DNA of 64,000 nt from Escallonia rubra. Lineage: Eukaryota; Streptophyta; Magnoliopsida; Escalloniales; Escalloniaceae. The stretch covers positions 1 through 64,000 of the forward strand of contig JAVXUO010000756.1 of the NCBI GenBank assembly GCA_033065855.1. Reading direction: 5' to 3'. Under the pieces are notes generated by a model, which was not told the origin of the DNA, made no database searches, and was given only the letters and a program-made list of their open reading frames with translations. Made by a program: the position numbers and the translations under genes. Below, piece by piece: positions 60,188 through 64,000 of this stretch. The number at the start of each line of letters is the position of its first letter. Within the stretch, counting starts at the first letter, position 1.

Positions 60188-61240
60188 CTTTTGTTTCTTT
60201 TAACCCAAAATGACATCAACAAGCTGTCTTAGTGCCTTGTTGTATACACAGAGAGACCGAGCGATCATAGAGGGTAAGTGAAGAGATTGAAGAATGAAAA
60301 AAAGTGCATGAACTAATAGTTGTTAGCCAGTAAAGCAGAACTCTCCAGTTGACGAGAAGTCATTCCCAAAAATAAACAAAGAGCACCTGAAAACGTGGGC
60401 GTATGTGAAAGGTCACGCGACAGAGAGTGGGGTGGGGGGTGAAAACCTGGACAGCCGTTTGGTTTTTCCACTTTAGAAAAAGAAAAAGGAAGGGGAATGG
60501 GCAGGAAATGAAAAGAGAGAGAATCTAAGAACAGGAGCAAGAGAAAACAATGTTACTAGTGTGCTCTTGCCTTCGAACCAAGGCAAAGCCTATCTTCCTA
60601 GTTAAGGCGCAGCCCTAAATAAATATTTAGAACTCGCATTAATATGTATTTTACTAGTAAAATGATACTCCCTCCATTTCAAATAAATTGATTATATTTA
60701 TTTTTCGGACAGTCTTACAAAAACTGCTTACTTTACTAAATTAAGAAAGATTCTGTAGGTATTTTTACATATTTACCCTTTTTTAAAATATTTTAAATTT
60801 TAATTCTCTCAACGTTTAACTCCTTACCAACTTATTTTCTCTCTCCTAGTCTACTTTCTTTCACTTTTTCATTATATTTCTCTCTCCACATTTAATTAAA
60901 TTTCACTAACTCATTTTCTCTCGCAAAGCCCATTTTCTTCATCTTCTCTCTCTAAAGGGTAGAATAGGAAACACATTACATATGACCTAAATCCTCAATC
61001 TGTTTGCAAAAGAAAAAAAAACGATCGATTTATGTGGGACGGAGGGAGTATATGAGATCAAGCTGATGATAACCTTGTGGTGGTGACGAGTTCTTCCTTT
61101 TCGATGTAAACTAACATTTTGAAGACTCGTGAGATGAGGTATTTGGGATAAGCAAGGGGGATGCTAGCCCCATTGTGTAGCCAACTGATGGCCAATAAAA
61201 ATAAATACTTTTAGCACTTTTTATGTTTTGATCGAATTTT
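60188..61240 (-). promoter_or_regulatory. 5' flank of helicase copy B
   Basis: Upstream of the exon 1 ATG at 60187. AT-rich with GA tracts near 60505-60540. Includes TE-like AT-rich DNA (about 60640-61050) with TACTCCCTCCATTTCA near one end and GGGACGGAGGGAGTATAT near the other. These are inverted Stowaway-type MITE signatures. Confidence 0.45.
60667..61050. mobile_element. Stowaway-like MITE
   Basis: CTCCCTCCATTTCA at about 60670 and GGGACGGAGGGAGTAT at about 61036-61051 are inverted, the CTCCCTCCGT-type ends common to Tc1/mariner Stowaway MITEs in plants. A related, more decayed copy lies at about 31840-32170 in copy A (GGAACGAAGGGACTAT end). Precise TA duplication not established. Confidence 0.7.
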
Positions 61241-61539
61241 AGACGGTGAACATTGTTGCCAAAGGCAAGGAAACAAACAATTATTGATGTTTATTTTTGA
61301 ATTTGCACTTTTCTACGGAAAAAGCCAAGTTAGCTTGGGCATCAAGTCCACTCTTTCATACTATTCCTAACCTATTTTAGTCGCACCTAAAGGCCCACTG
61401 GGGTCCCAATTTCCATGACACGTCCGTACAAGCAACAGTCAATATTCAACGCTCACAACCGGTCAAAGCATGCACGCTCAAGTCACGTGCATTTCTCACT
61501 TTCGTTACGTGACTTCGTAACCAAGAAACTTATCCTTGT

Positions 61540-61960
61540 GTGACTGCTCATCACGCTCCGACCATCGTATATCACTCGTCGCCTATCGGCGCACCTTGGC
61601 GCTTGCCAAAGGAGGTTGACCTTGGTCTTCCCCTTGGGGTCGGCCTCGGCCTTGGCCTCCCCCTTGGGGTCGGCCTCGGCCTCCATTGGGGGTCGCCTCA
61701 GCCTTCCCCTGGGGTTGGCCTTCGCCTTCCCCCAAGGGTTGGCCTTTCAAGGGACCATACATCACTCCGCGACCACGTCGCCCGGACATCACTCCGCGAC
61801 CTCATCGCCCGGACGTCACTCCACGGCCCTGTGCCGGACGTCACTCTGCGGCCCCGTCGCCCGCACGCTAACTCCGCGACCCCGTCACTCGAACGTCACT
61901 CCGTGACCCCTATCGCCCGCGCCCGGACGTCGTCTCTGCGACCCCCGTCACCGGCGTCCG
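61540..61960. repeat. GC-rich minisatellites
   Basis: First a ~30-36-bp repeat with CCTTGGGGTCGGCCT (61620-61745), then a ~35-bp repeat with CACTCCGCGACC and CGCCCGGACGTCACTC (61760-61950). Frames such as 61540-62373 run through but change character from block to block and are not credible genes. Base composition contrasts sharply with the AT-rich neighbourhood. Confidence 0.85.
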
Positions 61961-62239
61961 GGCGCCGCACTCCAACACTCTGCCGCGCCGCTGATACAGC
62001 CGTGCCCCCAGGCTCTCTGTCACACTACCGTGCCCCCGGCACCATACGCACTCCGATGCACCCATGCGCTGTGCCACTAACACAAACGTGCCCCCAGCAC
62101 CTTACTTACTTCATCGCGCCCATGCGCCACAATCATGTTACATGCCCCCCGGGCACAACACTCATTCACCACACCATGCGCACCTTGCCTTGGTCGTGGA
62201 ACATGCTTCGACCCACTCTCCGGAGTGTGCAACATCCTG

Positions 62240-62760
62240 CGAGGATAGGCGACTCCTCTGGGACACTATCTCTGTCATGGAGCTTTTCAACTCCCCTTCC
62301 ACCAGGTAGACGGCTCCTCCGGGATACCACCTCGGCCCTTCGGGTAGATGGCTCCTCCAGGATGTTACCTTGACGCGCTCCGAGTGCTCTGGCACAAGGA
62401 CTCACCCGCGGGGATAAACGACTCCTCCGAGACACTATCTCCATTAGGGAGCTTTTCAACTCCCCTTCCACCAGGTAAATGGCTCCTCCAGGATGTTACC
62501 TCGGCCAGTCGGGTAGACGGCTCCTCCGGGATGCTACCTTGACGTGCTCCGAGTGCTTCAGCACAATGACTCACCCGCGGGGATAGGCGACTCCTCCGGG
62601 ACACTATCTCTGCCAAGGAGCTCCGAGTGCTTCGGCACGAAGACTCCCCTTCTGCTTGGTAGATGGCTCCTCTGGGATGCTACCTCGGCCGGCCAGGTAG
62701 ACGGCTCCTCCGGGATGCTACCTCGGCTCGCGGAACAGGCAACCCCTCCGGGACACTAGC
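62240..62760. repeat. ~170-bp higher-order GC-rich repeat
   Basis: The blocks GCGACTCCTCYGGGACACT (about 62249, 62420 and 62589) and GCTCCGAGTGCT (62377, 62546) recur at about 170 bp. Each large unit contains two smaller GGCTCCTCCGGGATGCTACC repeats. This may be an untranslated part of a retroelement; no coding domain was found. Confidence 0.8.
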
Positions 62761-63130
62761 TCCGCCAGGGTGCCTGCGTGACTGGCCTACGTGCTCCGGC
62801 ACTGGAGGCTTGCGTTGGCACCCCTAGGGATTATGACCCCCGGGTCACTCCGAGACAGGAGTAGGTTTTCAGAGGGCATCGCGCCTAGTTCCCCTGGCCG
62901 TTGGGCTTCGGAGCTTCCCCACCGCTGCCAGGCTTGTGGAACTCTGCAAGGGCTTGGATTGGAGGCTAGATCAAGGGGGTTCTCTGGCCACACCGACGCT
63001 GTGGGAGCCAGTCTTTCCAGACAGACAGAGTGATGCTATGCGGGGCAGGCCGGGTGAATATGCGATCCGACAGTCCGCGGAGCACAGGTACCCGTGGACC
63101 CCCTGGTGACGTGTCACTCCCGGGGAGTGC

Positions 63131-63173
63131 CACGTGTCAATTAATGACATCATCATCTCAATCTCTATAAATA
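63131..63173 (+). promoter_or_regulatory. Promoter-like G-box and TATA box
   Basis: CACGTG at 63131-63136 is followed by TATAAATA at 63166-63173 in a CTATAAATAGAGG context, a strong plant TATA sequence. No open gene follows within the window. It might be the U3 promoter of a retroelement whose end could be near the CTACATCAACA at about 63400-63410, but no partner LTR or primer-binding site was found. Confidence 0.55.
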
Positions 63174-64000
63174 GAGGTCTTGAGAATTCATTTAGTGGAC
63201 TTCTGCTGCACTCTCACATTCTTACTATCTCGCTCTAGAATCCTAGATAGAGAAACATACAGGACCTTGACTCTGGACCTATGCATCGGACTGTGACTGT
63301 CGTGTATTCATTCTTCGCCATCGCCCTCGCAGCACTGCGACCCTCAGGCTCTGTCTGGGAAGCCCTTGGTCTCTGCCCTTGTTCCACCCTTGTTGTGTCC
63401 TACATCAACATACTTGACATCTGACTGGGACTGCATTCCTTGTGGCATCTCCACGTCGACTGCGAATCCACTTTCCTTGGCATCAATACAAAGCTAGAAC
63501 GCTTTCAAAAGAGTTAAATACGCCATTGATGAATGAACTATAACGCAACTTTCACTTTAGTCCCTAAACTTCGATTTGTGTTAAAGTGATCATTGAATTC
63601 GTTAATTGAGCTATATTAAGTCATTATGTTAATTCCAGACATCCACATACCCGTTAATTCCCTTAAGTCAGGGCAAATCCTTAATTTTTGTATTGTTTTA
63701 GGTTTTTGGTTGACTTATTTACTTCTTTACTTATTCTCATCTTTTTAATTTTCTTTTCCCTCCACCCCCACCTAGCCACCTACCATATAGCACTAGCAAT
63801 TAATGGACCACCACACCCACCACACCAAACCTAAGCCATGCCACCCACCTCCACCGCCACCATAACCAAGCAGCTACCCCACCCAAGCCTCGCCACCCAC
63901 TACCTCTATTTTTAAACCTCGCCACCCATCACCACCATGACCAAGCCATAACCCAACCCAAGCCTCGCCACCCACTACCTCCATTCTTAAATTAATTAGT
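63174..64000. other. Intergenic sequence with CCA-rich tail
   Basis: No gene recognised. From about 63760 the sequence is rich in CCACC, and a ~90-bp block with CCAAGCCTCGCCACCCACTA recurs at about 63885 and 63959, running to the window edge. Confidence 0.5.

Larger units (their letters stand above)
48692..61240. repeat. Segmental duplication, copy B
   Basis: Collinear with copy A (10616-32360) but without its Helitrons, solo LTR, TRIM and 1.2-kb intron insertion. Left junction TAGGTGTTTAACATCTGCG follows LINE debris; the right end is near 61240 in AT-rich sequence. Confidence 0.92.

Noticed and set aside
61540-62373. 277-codon frame in the GC-rich island
   Set aside because: It passes through three unrelated minisatellites with repeat-driven composition, and GC-rich DNA has few stops by chance.
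63400-63430. LTR end followed by a primer-binding site
   Set aside because: CTACATCAACA resembles an LTR end, but the following bases do not match a usual tRNA primer-binding site and no partner LTR was seen.

Overview
This window is nuclear DNA of a flowering plant, most likely a eudicot. Evidence: split genes with GT/AG introns, FAR1-type Mutator-like (MULE) transposases, a plant-mobile-domain protein, a terminal-repeat retrotransposon in miniature (TRIM), Helitron termini, copia and LINE debris, and a SUFD/ABCI7 plastid-gene relic. I could not decide the genus. I recognised no rRNA, tRNA, ncRNA or CRISPR locus. Exon coordinates come from reading open frames, splice sites and paralogue comparison by eye.

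Region 1 (1-8.2 kb) is part of a MULE-type unit carrying two convergent, uninterrupted genes. One is a FAR1-like transposase (+ strand, 5' end outside the window). The other is a four-exon gene (- strand, 931 codons) fusing a plant mobile domain to a Ulp1-type (C48) cysteine protease through a seven-unit 20-residue repeat. A ~167-bp satellite-like array separates their 3' ends. Upstream of the protease gene lie three ~300-bp repeats, a G-run-rich block and a regular 34-bp-period array of 23-bp palindromes.

Region 2 (about 10.6-61.2 kb) holds a segmental duplication in three pieces. Copy A (about 10.6-32.36 kb) and copy B (about 48.69-61.24 kb) each contain a SUFD/ABCI7 relic (+ strand) convergent with an eight-exon SEN1/UPF1-like superfamily 1 helicase gene (- strand). 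The first helicase exon lies far upstream of the second: 14.5 kb in A, 5.9 kb in B. Copy C (about 32.37-35.63 kb) holds only intron-1 sequence. The two helicase copies carry different lesions, so both read as pseudogenes, A with a single frameshift. Copy A was enlarged by two abutting Helitrons (16.92-25.28 kb), a TRIM inside the second, a 443-bp solo LTR and a MITE-like element. Copies B and C supply the empty site.

Region 3 (about 35.6-48.7 kb), between C and B, is a nest of dead elements. A FAR1-like MULE transposase pseudogene (+) is split by an almost exactly 4.0-kb hAT element that has its own broken transposase. Then come palindrome-rich arrays, a second FAR1-like pseudogene in inverted orientation, a long fold-back, and LINE fragments (reverse transcriptase + strand, ORF1 - strand) abutting copy B.

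Region 4 (61.2-64 kb) is a GC-rich block of minisatellites followed by a G-box/TATA promoter-like segment and a CCA-rich tail, with no convincing gene.

Overall, the only genes that look uninterrupted are the two in the first MULE. The rest is a record of duplication and transposon nesting whose relative order can be read from insertions and shared or private lesions.
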